DNA of 64,000 nt, from NCBI GenBank assembly GCA_903896925.1, contig CAITZM010000181.1, positions 118,918-182,917 of the forward strand. Direction: 5' to 3'. The position numbers and the translations under genes were made by a program. Of this stretch, positions 41,536 to 50,062 are shown one piece after another. The notes below the pieces were generated by a model that saw only the letters and a program-made list of their open reading frames with translations, searched no databases and was not told where the DNA came from. This DNA is from an uncultured Lentisphaerota bacterium (GTDB lineage Bacteria > Verrucomicrobiota > Kiritimatiellia > CAIQIC01). How positions within the stretch are numbered: the first letter of the stretch is position 1; the number at the start of each line of letters is the position of its first letter.

Positions 41536-42663
41536 TTATTTCAAACAATCCTTCACGATCTGCTCCATCGCCTCGGACTGGTTCTCGAGGCTGGCGACCA
41601 TTTTGAACTGGGTGCGGCAACGGTCGAGGTTGTGGCCGGGGCGGTGAATTTTGAAATAGACGTCGCCCAGCAGGTGGTCGGTCAGGAAGCGGATGCCGAT
41701 GACGAGCGTGATCAGGCGGCCGGAGAAGACCAGTTCCTCGCGCTCGGCGGCGGTGAGGAACTTTGCCTCGGAGAGGTAGCCGCGCGCGAGGGCGGCGAAC
41801 ATCTCCGGGCGCGAGAAGACCTTGGCGAGATCGCGCTCGTCCTCGAGCGCGGCAGCGGTTGCGGTGCGGACCATGTCGCCGAAGTCGTAGAGCGCGAGGC
41901 CGGGCATCACGGTGTCGAGGTCGATGACGCAGACGGCGGCGTTGGTCTGCTCGTCGAGCATGACGTTATTGAGCTTGGTGTCGTTGTGCGTGATGCGCTC
42001 GGGCAATTCGCCGCACCGGTGGCGCTCGACCAGGCGGGCGCACATCGCCGCGCGCTGCTCGACGAACGCGATCTCCGCGGCGGCGCCGCCGGCGCGGCCG
42101 TGCGGATCCTGCGCGATGGCGTCACGCAACGTGGCAAGGCGCAGGACGGCATTGTGGAAATTCGGAATCGTGTCGTGCAGCCGCGGCGCGGGCAGGTCGG
42201 CCAGCAGGCACTGGAACTGCGCGAAGGCGCGCGCAGCCTCGCAGACCTGCTGCTCCGTCTCGACCTTGTCGAAGGTGCGGGCGCGTTCGACAAAGACATA
42301 CATACGCCACCACTGGCCCGCGGCATCGCGCAACACCGGACCACCGGCGCGCGCAGGGATGACCGTGAGCGCGCGGCGCGCGAGGTCGCTGACGCCTGCG
42401 GCCTGCAACTTGGTGCGCAAGTGCGCCGTGACGCGCTGGATATTCTCCATCAGCGCGGCGGGGTCCTTGAAGATCGTGTGGTTTATGCGCTGGAGAATGT
42501 AATGGACCGGCTGGCCGGCGAGGTCGCAGGTCACCTTGTAGGTGTCGTTGATGTGCCCGGAGCCGTGGCGCACGGCGCTGACAAAGTCGCCGGTGATGGC
42601 GAACAGGTCCACGAGCGCGGCGAAATCCGGCGCAGCCTGTTTATCTGTTTGTTCGTTGCTCAT
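41536..42663 (-). CDS. nahK: N-acetylhexosamine 1-kinase (NahK-like)
   Basis: 375 residues from ATG 42663. It follows the NahK pattern closely: HGSGHINDTYKVTCD, YILQRINHTIFKDPAALMEN, WRMYVFVERARTFDK, the Brenner-type catalytic loop THNDTKLNNVMLD near residue 225, the metal Asp in CVIDLDTVMPGLALYDFGD, TAAALEDERDLAKV, and the ending IRFLTDHLLGDVYFKI. NahK phosphorylates C1 of GlcNAc or GalNAc with ATP. It is 22 bases below the heparinase-like gene and next to the epimerase, matching a GNB/LNB-type salvage route, although no phosphorylase is present in this window. Confidence 0.87.
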   Translation of the reverse strand: MSNEQTDKQAAPDFAALVDLFAITGDFVSAVRHGSGHINDTYKVTCDLAGQPVHYILQRINHTIFKDPAALMENIQRVTAHLRTKLQAAGVSDLARRALTVIPARAGGPVLRDAAGQWWRMYVFVERARTFDKVETEQQVCEAARAFAQFQCLLADLPAPRLHDTIPNFHNAVLRLATLRDAIAQDPHGRAGGAAAEIAFVEQRAAMCARLVERHRCGELPERITHNDTKLNNVMLDEQTNAAVCVIDLDTVMPGLALYDFGDMVRTATAAALEDERDLAKVFSRPEMFAALARGYLSEAKFLTAAEREELVFSGRLITLVIGIRFLTDHLLGDVYFKIHRPGHNLDRCRTQFKMVASLENQSEAMEQIVKDCLK

Positions 42664-42685
42664 AATAGTCTTGGTTGTTGCTGAA

Positions 42686-45600
42686 TCAATACGGACCCTG
42701 TCCAAGGGCGATGACGCCAGCCGGCGCGATCGCCACCAGTTCCAACCGGCCCTGGCCATCGAGATCGGCCGCGTTCAGGTGGGTGACGGCACCGGCGAGT
42801 TTCGTCTCGGCTTGCAGCGTGCCGTCCGCATCGTAGACCGCGATGCGGCCATCCTCGCCGCCCACGGCGATACCCGGCCGCGTGCCCGTCTGTGCCGGGA
42901 GCAACGCGAGCGCGCGAGGCACATTGCCGAGGTCCCGCCGCCAGAGCAACCGGCCCTGGCCGTCGAGCGCATAGAGATTCAAGCTCATCGAGGTCGCGAA
43001 CACGCGGCCATCCGCCACGGCGACGCCGGTGACCTCGTCGCCGGTGTTGAACTGCCAGAGCGGCTTCCCGTCCGCGCCGAGCACGTGCAGGTTGCCGTCC
43101 GCGCCACCGAAGACAACCGCGCGCGGACCGCCGTTGTTGAGCGCGCCTGCGGCCACGCAGTTTGCGTGCGGGCCGCTCTTCGTCGTGTAGTTCCAGCGCC
43201 GCTTGCCGTCCGGTGCGATCGCGTGCCACCAGTAATATTCCGTGCCTGCGATGACCGACTGTTTCCCCTGGCCATCAAGGTCGGCCGCCGTGCCGCACGT
43301 CGAGCCGTGAACGCTCTCGTAGGACCATAATTCCCGGCCGCTGCGGTCGAGCGCGTAGAAGTGCCATGACTCTGTCCCGGCGATGATCGCCTTCTTGCCG
43401 CTGCCGTCGAGATCGGCCGCGAAGACAACCGCCACAGCCGGGCTGCGCTTGTAATAGGGGAAGGCATGTTCCCACAGCAACTGGCCGGAGGCATCCAGCA
43501 GGTAGGCCTTGCCGTCCGCCGAGCCGGCAACGACCACGCCGCGCCGGCCACCATCGAGCACACCCGCCCACACGGTGTTGATCGCCTTCGACGCCTTGAA
43601 CTCCCAGCGCAGCTTGCCGTCCGCGCCGATGCAGCAGACGCGGCCATCCGCACCGCCCGCGATCGTCTCGGCCCGCTGGTCGCCATCGAGGTCGGCGGTG
43701 GCGAGGCAGGTGAACCCGCCACCGAAAGTCCAGCGCACCGGCAGCGCGGGCACCGCGGCCGCCTTGGCGCTGACATTGGCCACAGCGGGCGCCTCCGGCG
43801 GCAGCGTGAACAGGGTAAGGGACGGCACGGCGCCCAGCGCCAGTTCCTGCCGGCCCGGCGCCAAGGCCTGCGCCGCCTGCGCGAAGAGTTCCACATTCAC
43901 GCGGCTGTGCGCTTCGACGACAGCGCGAGCGGTATTTCCATCGCACTCGATGTTGACCGGCACATCGCTCTTGAACAGGGTGCGGCCATCAGCGACCAGG
44001 AGAGTGGCCTTGGCCAGCGCGAAACCGCGTGGGCGCAACACGTAGATGGCCGCATCGGTTTCGATGCCAGGCGCGATGGCGGCGCGTTTGCCCTCGGTGA
44101 CGCCGACCAGCGACGTCCCGCCCTTCACGGTCACGAGCAGGCTCGTGTCGCTGGCGCGTCCGGCCTTGACCGGTGCGCCGTTCACGGCGCCGAAGACGTT
44201 GAGGAAGTGATGGCTCTCGCCGGCCTGCAGCGTGCGGCCGGCGATCTGCTGCAGGACGCGATCCACCGGCGCGGCGTTGGTATAGCCGACCCAGTTTTTC
44301 CCGAGCGCCTCGTCGTCGGTCAGCTTCAGGCGCGCGCCGTCGAGGTTATCGAGCACAAACCGTTCGCCGTTTTGCTCAAGCGAGTAGCGCTGCCCTTCGA
44401 TGCGCGGCTCGCCGAGCGTGTGCCACACCGTGCGGAACGAATACTCGCCCGCCGCCCGCGCCTTGAGTGCATCGATCGCCACGAAGCAGCCGCCCTTGAG
44501 CCAGACCAGGTTGCGCGACCAGTCGGCGTCGCCATAGTCGCGCACGGTGCTGCGGACGAGGCCGGCGCCCGGCAGATCGGCGTGCGCCTCCAGCGCGCAG
44601 AACGGCGGCAGCGTGCTCGACTGGCCGTCGTGGAACACCAGCACGGAGGTGTGGAATTTCGGCAGCGCCTTGATGTAGTCGCCATCGGCAAACCACTCGC
44701 GGCCGCGGTCGCTGTAGCGGACGAGCGCGTTGCCGTCGTAGTGACGGTGGCCGCCGCAGCCGATCCCGTCGAGCAGCAGATAGGGTGCGCGTTCATCGAA
44801 GCTGCCGCGGAAGGAAACCTTCTCGTAGGTCTGCTCGACCGGCGCGAGCCAGAGCTTTTCTGTGTCGTTGGTCGCATGCGGCGCCCAGTAATCAAAGAAC
44901 CGGCGCTCCATCGGGAACATGTGCGTACCGTCGAAGCCGGTCGGCGCACCGGCCGGCGGGTGGGTGGTTTCATATCCGCCCAAGGCGATGCGCGCCGAGG
45001 GCTGCACGGGCCGCTCCCGTTCGATGGCCCAGCGATAGGTGGGATCGCCGAAATACCACGTGCCGATATTCCACAGCGGCACTTCCGAGGCCCAGCCGCG
45101 CCAGCCGCCCACGTCGCCGAAGGCCGACTGGAAGCCCAGGCTGTCCATCGTGGCCACGGCCAGGTCGAGCGTGCGGCGCGCGTTGCCGTTGGCAAAGTAG
45201 CTGTGGTCGGGCCGCGCGAGCGCGTAACGCATCAGGTGGCCGACCGTCAGCCACTGGTAGCCGTTGGAGTCCTCCTGCGGCTTGAAGCTCAGCGCCTGCG
45301 CCTGGAAGCACGCATCGGTCGCGGCTAACCAGCGCGCCGCCTCGGCGACGTGATAGTACTTGCCGAAATATTCCGCCGCGAACAGCACGCCGAGGCAGGG
45401 GAACGTGTTGTGGTTGTTGCGGACGTGGGGGCGTGACGCGCCGAGCACATTGCCGAACTCGCCATAGTACGCTGCGTATTCGGCGATGATGCGCGTGAGC
45501 TCCAGCCGCTCCGCCTCGGTGAACGCCGGACTTTCCTCGACGAGATCCCACGCGGCGATGACCTGCATCGAGTTGAAGTCCGCGTCCATGCCCCACGGTC

Positions 45601-47545
45601 CGCCATAGGTCGCCGGCTTCGAGCGGTAGATCTCGATCATCAGCCGCGCCAGCTGCTTGAACAGCTCCGCGTAGCCCTCGTGGCCGGAGTGCGCGTAGTT
45701 GAAGCCGGCCTGGTAGAGGTCGAGCGTGATGCCCGTGTGCTGCCCGCGCGCGAAGGCCTCGCGCGCCTTTGTGACGGACCGGGCGATGGTCTTCCCATCG
45801 GGATTTCTGCCCAGCGCCGGAAGCTGCTTGAGCAGGCCGGCCGAAAGCTGGAACTGCGTCAACCGCGGCAGCGACAGCTTCTTGGCCGCAGGTTGTTTCG
45901 CCAGTTCCGCCAGCAACGCATCCGCTGCGGCGCGCACGCCGGCCTCGTCGCTGCCGCCGACCACGACCATGTTGTGGCCATTGCCCCAAGGGTCGTGCAC
46001 GGTATGCAACGCATGGCCGCCCTGGCCCGGAAAGTAAGCATCCACCGCCGTGTAGAAGCGCGCGTAGAGCAGCGGCAACAGCCGGTTCAGTTCCAGGTTG
46101 CCGAACGCGATGATCGAGCCGGACCGCCGCGCGATGCCGTCGGTGTTCCAACACCCTTGGGCATCAGCGAGCGCAGCATCGGCCAGCACCGGCACCGTGA
46201 CGCCGGTCAGTTCGCGGATGCGCGCCTGCAGCGCCAGCGCCAAGGCGGCGAAACGCTCCGGGGCGACGATGAGCGCCACCGGTTTCCCGTCGGCCACCAG
46301 CCGCGTTTCGAGGAACAGCGGCTTCACCTTCTCGATGTGCTGCACGCTGGTCGGCAGCGGCGCGGTACGGAGGTTGCTGGCGCTCAGGTCAAGGGTGGCG
46401 TTGGTGCGTGCTGTGCCGACGAGCACCTCAAGCGCGGTCACCGCCGCAGGTTCGCCCTGCAGGCCCTTGGGCTCCCAGACGAACTCAGATCCGCCGGAGC
46501 CGACGGGCAACCGCAGCGTGACGGGCGTGGATGCAGACAGGTGCGGGTGACCGATCCAGGAGGCGACCCGGTGGCCCGCCGCGTCGTAGAGGCGCACGTA
46601 AAGCGTGCTGGCTGCTTCCGGCGTAGAGCTGCGCACATCGAGCACGAGTTGGCGCTGGCGGAGGTCGCGAACCGGAACGGGCAGCAGCATGCCGATATAG
46701 TGGTTCGCCTTGTCCGCATTTGAGCGCGCCGCAATGCGTACGGCACCGTCCACCGTGTCGAGCCGCTGCTCCGAGCTGTTGTTGCCCCATGTCAGCTTGC
46801 CACCGGCGGCGCCGGCGAGGGTGGACCAGGCGGCCTCCTCCGCCTGTCCGGCGCCGGCGACCTGCCAGGCGGGTGGCTCGCGGCCTGCGGACGGCGGCGC
46901 CTTGGCCTCGACCGAGAAATCGCGGAACTCGCAGAGCCCTTCGCCCGCCCACAACCCGACGCGGCCCGCCATGGGGATCGTGGCGTCCTCCACATCCACC
47001 ATCGGCGTCCCATCCACCCAGACGCGCAGCCGCCAACCCTCGGCGGTGGCGCGGACGCGATGCAGCTTGCCGGGCTCGGGCGTGAAGAAAGCCTGCGCCA
47101 CCTTGGTGGAACGCCCGTCTACGCGCCGCCAGAGGTTGAGGCCTTTCTTGTACAGCACGACAGAGTAAACATCGCCGACCATATCGCCCTTGATTTGCGC
47201 CCGTAGGATCAGCGAGGGGGCGCCATCGCCGGCGAAGGCCATGTCCGACTCGACGGTGACATCGGCGGAGTTGACCGGGCGATACAGCAGGTTGAGGAAA
47301 CCGGCCTCCTTTTCGCCCGCGCGCAGGCGATCCTTCTCCTGAATCCATGTGCCCGGCTGCGCGGCGCCGGGCTCGCGGCAGACTTCCCAGGACCCGGCCT
47401 GCCACTGTGCAAAGTCCACGCGTTCGCCCGCGACGGCGCTCCAGGCCAGCAGCGAACCTGCGGCCAGCAGAGCGGCCCGGATAACCGTGGCAGGCAGACG
47501 CAGGCAACGGGAGGACAGTGCGTTTCCATTCAAGGATGATGTCAT
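42686..47545 (-). CDS. Giant secreted heparinase II/III-like protein with C-terminal beta-propeller
   Basis: 1619 residues. Signal peptide about 1-40. A concanavalin-like domain (DUF1080-type) lies at 45-215, a beta-rich region to about 480, then an alpha/alpha toroid (GPWGMDADFNSMQV, HVRNNHNTFPCLG) at 590-850. A beta-sandwich follows with GHRHYDGNALVRY and WFADGDY near 950, the HxHxD-like part of heparinase II/III proteins. From about 1270 to the end come seven or eight PQQ/FG-GAP-like blades (DLDGDQRAETIAGGADGRV, DLDGSGKKAIIAGTESW). It likely binds and degrades an acidic or amino-sugar glycan. Starts 9 bases after the preceding stop. Confidence 0.8.
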   Translation of the reverse strand: MTSSLNGNALSSRCLRLPATVIRAALLAAGSLLAWSAVAGERVDFAQWQAGSWEVCREPGAAQPGTWIQEKDRLRAGEKEAGFLNLLYRPVNSADVTVESDMAFAGDGAPSLILRAQIKGDMVGDVYSVVLYKKGLNLWRRVDGRSTKVAQAFFTPEPGKLHRVRATAEGWRLRVWVDGTPMVDVEDATIPMAGRVGLWAGEGLCEFRDFSVEAKAPPSAGREPPAWQVAGAGQAEEAAWSTLAGAAGGKLTWGNNSSEQRLDTVDGAVRIAARSNADKANHYIGMLLPVPVRDLRQRQLVLDVRSSTPEAASTLYVRLYDAAGHRVASWIGHPHLSASTPVTLRLPVGSGGSEFVWEPKGLQGEPAAVTALEVLVGTARTNATLDLSASNLRTAPLPTSVQHIEKVKPLFLETRLVADGKPVALIVAPERFAALALALQARIRELTGVTVPVLADAALADAQGCWNTDGIARRSGSIIAFGNLELNRLLPLLYARFYTAVDAYFPGQGGHALHTVHDPWGNGHNMVVVGGSDEAGVRAAADALLAELAKQPAAKKLSLPRLTQFQLSAGLLKQLPALGRNPDGKTIARSVTKAREAFARGQHTGITLDLYQAGFNYAHSGHEGYAELFKQLARLMIEIYRSKPATYGGPWGMDADFNSMQVIAAWDLVEESPAFTEAERLELTRIIAEYAAYYGEFGNVLGASRPHVRNNHNTFPCLGVLFAAEYFGKYYHVAEAARWLAATDACFQAQALSFKPQEDSNGYQWLTVGHLMRYALARPDHSYFANGNARRTLDLAVATMDSLGFQSAFGDVGGWRGWASEVPLWNIGTWYFGDPTYRWAIERERPVQPSARIALGGYETTHPPAGAPTGFDGTHMFPMERRFFDYWAPHATNDTEKLWLAPVEQTYEKVSFRGSFDERAPYLLLDGIGCGGHRHYDGNALVRYSDRGREWFADGDYIKALPKFHTSVLVFHDGQSSTLPPFCALEAHADLPGAGLVRSTVRDYGDADWSRNLVWLKGGCFVAIDALKARAAGEYSFRTVWHTLGEPRIEGQRYSLEQNGERFVLDNLDGARLKLTDDEALGKNWVGYTNAAPVDRVLQQIAGRTLQAGESHHFLNVFGAVNGAPVKAGRASDTSLLVTVKGGTSLVGVTEGKRAAIAPGIETDAAIYVLRPRGFALAKATLLVADGRTLFKSDVPVNIECDGNTARAVVEAHSRVNVELFAQAAQALAPGRQELALGAVPSLTLFTLPPEAPAVANVSAKAAAVPALPVRWTFGGGFTCLATADLDGDQRAETIAGGADGRVCCIGADGKLRWEFKASKAINTVWAGVLDGGRRGVVVAGSADGKAYLLDASGQLLWEHAFPYYKRSPAVAVVFAADLDGSGKKAIIAGTESWHFYALDRSGRELWSYESVHGSTCGTAADLDGQGKQSVIAGTEYYWWHAIAPDGKRRWNYTTKSGPHANCVAAGALNNGGPRAVVFGGADGNLHVLGADGKPLWQFNTGDEVTGVAVADGRVFATSMSLNLYALDGQGRLLWRRDLGNVPRALALLPAQTGTRPGIAVGGEDGRIAVYDADGTLQAETKLAGAVTHLNAADLDGQGRLELVAIAPAGVIALGQGPY

Positions 47546-47554
47546 GGGTGTGGT

Positions 47555-49825
47555 TCAGGGTGCGATGGACTGGCCGAGGCGTGTCGCCAGCCAGCGGCAG
47601 TTGATGACCTTCTCCACGAGATCGTGGGGCGTGTAGTAATACTGGTTCGAGGCCTCGAAGCCGATGCGCGAGTCGCGGCTTTGCAACGCGTGCAGGCGGA
47701 CGGCGAGCCGGGCCTCGGTCGCACAGCATTGGCGCAGCGCGGGCAGGTCACCGGCATCGCGGGCAATGACGGCCCGGCTTTGCTGGGCGACGCTGGCGAA
47801 ATGCAGCGCCGCGGCTTCGGCGAACACCAGTTCTTCCTCCAACGCAGGTGGCGGCGCGGCAACGGTGGCGCGCAGTTTCGCGATGGCAGCCTCGAAACCG
47901 GTGGCAACCTTTTCCAGCTGTGCGGCGAAAATATCCGCCGGATAGATGGCACGCCAGCCCTTGAGATCGTCATACGGAAGGCCGACCATGCAGGACTGGT
48001 AGCCGGTGGGTTTGAGCCACAGCGGATTCGCCGGTCCCATCTGCAGAGGCGCGCGGTACACGCAGCTGATGTGGAACGGAAACTCGCCAAACGCGGCGCT
48101 GCATTCGCGCCAGAAATTAATGACCGTAGCGGCGTGCGTTGCGCCGTGACGTTTCTGCGCGAGCGTGTCGAGCGTGCCGCCGGAATAGATCTCGGCGACG
48201 GCCTCGATGTTGGGCGAGGGATAGCCGCCGAGCGTCCAGCCGAGCAGGATGTCCTGCACGCCGGCCTCGCGCAGCGCGGTGGCGTGGCGCGTGATGTTCT
48301 CCAGCACGGGCAGGTAGGGCACGGAGGAAAGTTCCCAGGTGTTGCCGCACTGGATCTTTGCCGCCACGCGCAGGCCGCGCTGCTTGGCCGCTGCCCAATG
48401 GCGCAGCGCGCGCGGGCCGGGACCGATGGAGCTGATGCTGTATTCGCCGACGGCGGATTTCACGCCGCCGCGCTCGATGGGCAGGCCCCACTCGCTCACG
48501 CTCATCAGCTCGACCGAGGTCGGCAGGCGCGCGATGGCATCCAAGGCCCACTCGTCGCGCCAGCCCCAGTCCCAAGCCAGATAACGTTGCTTGCCGCCCG
48601 CCGCACGGATGCCTTCCGCGATCGTTGCGGTGACCTCGGCGACGACTTCCGCCGGCAGGCGCTCCTTGCAACGCGGGCATTTGGCGCCCTGGCCATGCGA
48701 CCAGCAATTGGTCAGATTTTCGGAGGCCGTGATCGTGAAGAAGCCGCCCAGTTCCGGCACCGCGCGGCAGAGGCCGGCCACGGCATCGCGCAAACCCTCG
48801 CGTACTTCGGGCGCACTGGTGCAGAGGGCGTTGGAGTCCTTCTCCGCCACACCGCGCCAGCCGGGATGCTGCTGGAAGACCGGGGAGATGGCCGGCAGCG
48901 AACGCGGCTCGTTGAAGTAGAGGAAGATCTTGATGCCCTGCCGTGCTGCGCGGGCCACGAGCGCACGCAAGGCGGAGCGTCGCTGCTCAATGCGCGAATC
49001 ATGCGCCCAGGGCACCGTGGCCAGATGGCCCAGCTCGACGTGCAGCCAGACCGCATTCTCGCCCGCCGCCGCCAGCCGGGCGAGCAGGCCGTCGGGATAG
49101 GGATCGAGGGCGGGGTCGAGCAAGGGGTCGCCGCAGAGGGCGAAGTAGGAATAGCCCATGCGCAGCGGGGCCTTGTCATCGCACGGGGCAGGCTTCGCAG
49201 CGGACCGGAGCGGTGCCTTCAGCTCTTCGATGAAGGAAAACAACGGGTCCTTCCCCTCCAGCGCGCCGGCGGGGAATTGTTCACGCACGAGGCGGGCGAT
49301 TTCTTCCGCGCGCGCGGCTTCCGCGGTGGTGATCGTGGCCCAGCGCAACGGCAGGCTCTTCGGCTTGAGCAGGCCCACCTTGTGGAAAAAGAAATCGTCC
49401 TCGCGCAGCGTGTAGGCGAGCTGCTCCGCCGTCCAGCCGAGCAGGGCCAGGATCTGCTCATAGGGCAGCAGATGCCAGTTGCGCCGGATGATGGTCAGGT
49501 GTGCCCGCCGCCGTTGCGCCTCGGTCAGGCCGCGCGGTGGCTCCAAGCCCATGCTGCTGCCGAGGTTCGCGAGGTCGTCCGCCGTGGCGCCCACCACCTC
49601 GGCCATGCGCTCCAGCGGCACGAGCGCCCAGTTCCGCCATACAAACGCATGCAGCCGGCTCGGAAACCACGCCGCATCCAGCGGCGCCGGCGCACTGCCC
49701 ATCGGCAGGATGGACGCGGCCTCTTCCGCCAGGAGCGGCCGTGCAAGAAAGGGCAGCGTGGCGAGGCCCAGCGAAGTACGCGCGAGGAACTCGCGGCGAT
49801 TCAGCGCATGGATCGGATACGTCAT
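47555..49825 (-). CDS. Tat-exported glycoside-hydrolase-like protein, unknown family
   Basis: 756 residues from ATG 49825, with GGAG upstream and a twin-arginine signal (NRREFLARTSLGLATLPF). A helical N-terminal part (about 45-180) precedes a probable (beta/alpha)8 barrel (about 210-600) with GYSYFALCGDP, AVWLHVELGHL, IKIFLYFNEPR, GGFFTITASENL, and RYLAWDWGWRDEW. The ASEN segment and the DWGWRDEW segment could hold acidic catalytic residues, as in GH20-like barrels, but family is not certain. CPRC-type Cys (GAKCPRCKERL) may bind zinc. It precedes the heparinase-like gene by 9 bases. Confidence 0.62.
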   Translation of the reverse strand: MTYPIHALNRREFLARTSLGLATLPFLARPLLAEEAASILPMGSAPAPLDAAWFPSRLHAFVWRNWALVPLERMAEVVGATADDLANLGSSMGLEPPRGLTEAQRRRAHLTIIRRNWHLLPYEQILALLGWTAEQLAYTLREDDFFFHKVGLLKPKSLPLRWATITTAEAARAEEIARLVREQFPAGALEGKDPLFSFIEELKAPLRSAAKPAPCDDKAPLRMGYSYFALCGDPLLDPALDPYPDGLLARLAAAGENAVWLHVELGHLATVPWAHDSRIEQRRSALRALVARAARQGIKIFLYFNEPRSLPAISPVFQQHPGWRGVAEKDSNALCTSAPEVREGLRDAVAGLCRAVPELGGFFTITASENLTNCWSHGQGAKCPRCKERLPAEVVAEVTATIAEGIRAAGGKQRYLAWDWGWRDEWALDAIARLPTSVELMSVSEWGLPIERGGVKSAVGEYSISSIGPGPRALRHWAAAKQRGLRVAAKIQCGNTWELSSVPYLPVLENITRHATALREAGVQDILLGWTLGGYPSPNIEAVAEIYSGGTLDTLAQKRHGATHAATVINFWRECSAAFGEFPFHISCVYRAPLQMGPANPLWLKPTGYQSCMVGLPYDDLKGWRAIYPADIFAAQLEKVATGFEAAIAKLRATVAAPPPALEEELVFAEAAALHFASVAQQSRAVIARDAGDLPALRQCCATEARLAVRLHALQSRDSRIGFEASNQYYYTPHDLVEKVINCRWLATRLGQSIAP

Positions 49826-49914
49826 GGTGGAGGCTCCGGTAACCGGGTTTCGGGGTTGATGTGCTGTTGGCGCTTCAGCATTCGGGATGCCTGGTTTCAT
49901 GGCGTTCGTTTCTG

Positions 49915-49942
49915 ATTTTACTTTTCACCGTTCAGGCGGCAA
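49915..49942 (-). promoter_or_regulatory. Possible promoter before the Tat-exported hydrolase gene
   Basis: On the minus strand TTGCCG (49937-49942), 16 bases, TAAAAT (49915-49920). It lies in the 237-base gap 49826-50062 that separates this gene from the DUF6259 gene and may boost transcription of the downstream part of the locus. Confidence 0.4.
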
Positions 49943-50062
49943 CCAACGATTACTTCATGACTTTGACGCGAGTTCATCTTTTGTGACCCTGTTTTGACGA
50001 TGCAGGTCGGTCCAGCACAGCTGCAGCGCGGCGGGCACCTCGCCTTGAGGCCACAGCAGACC

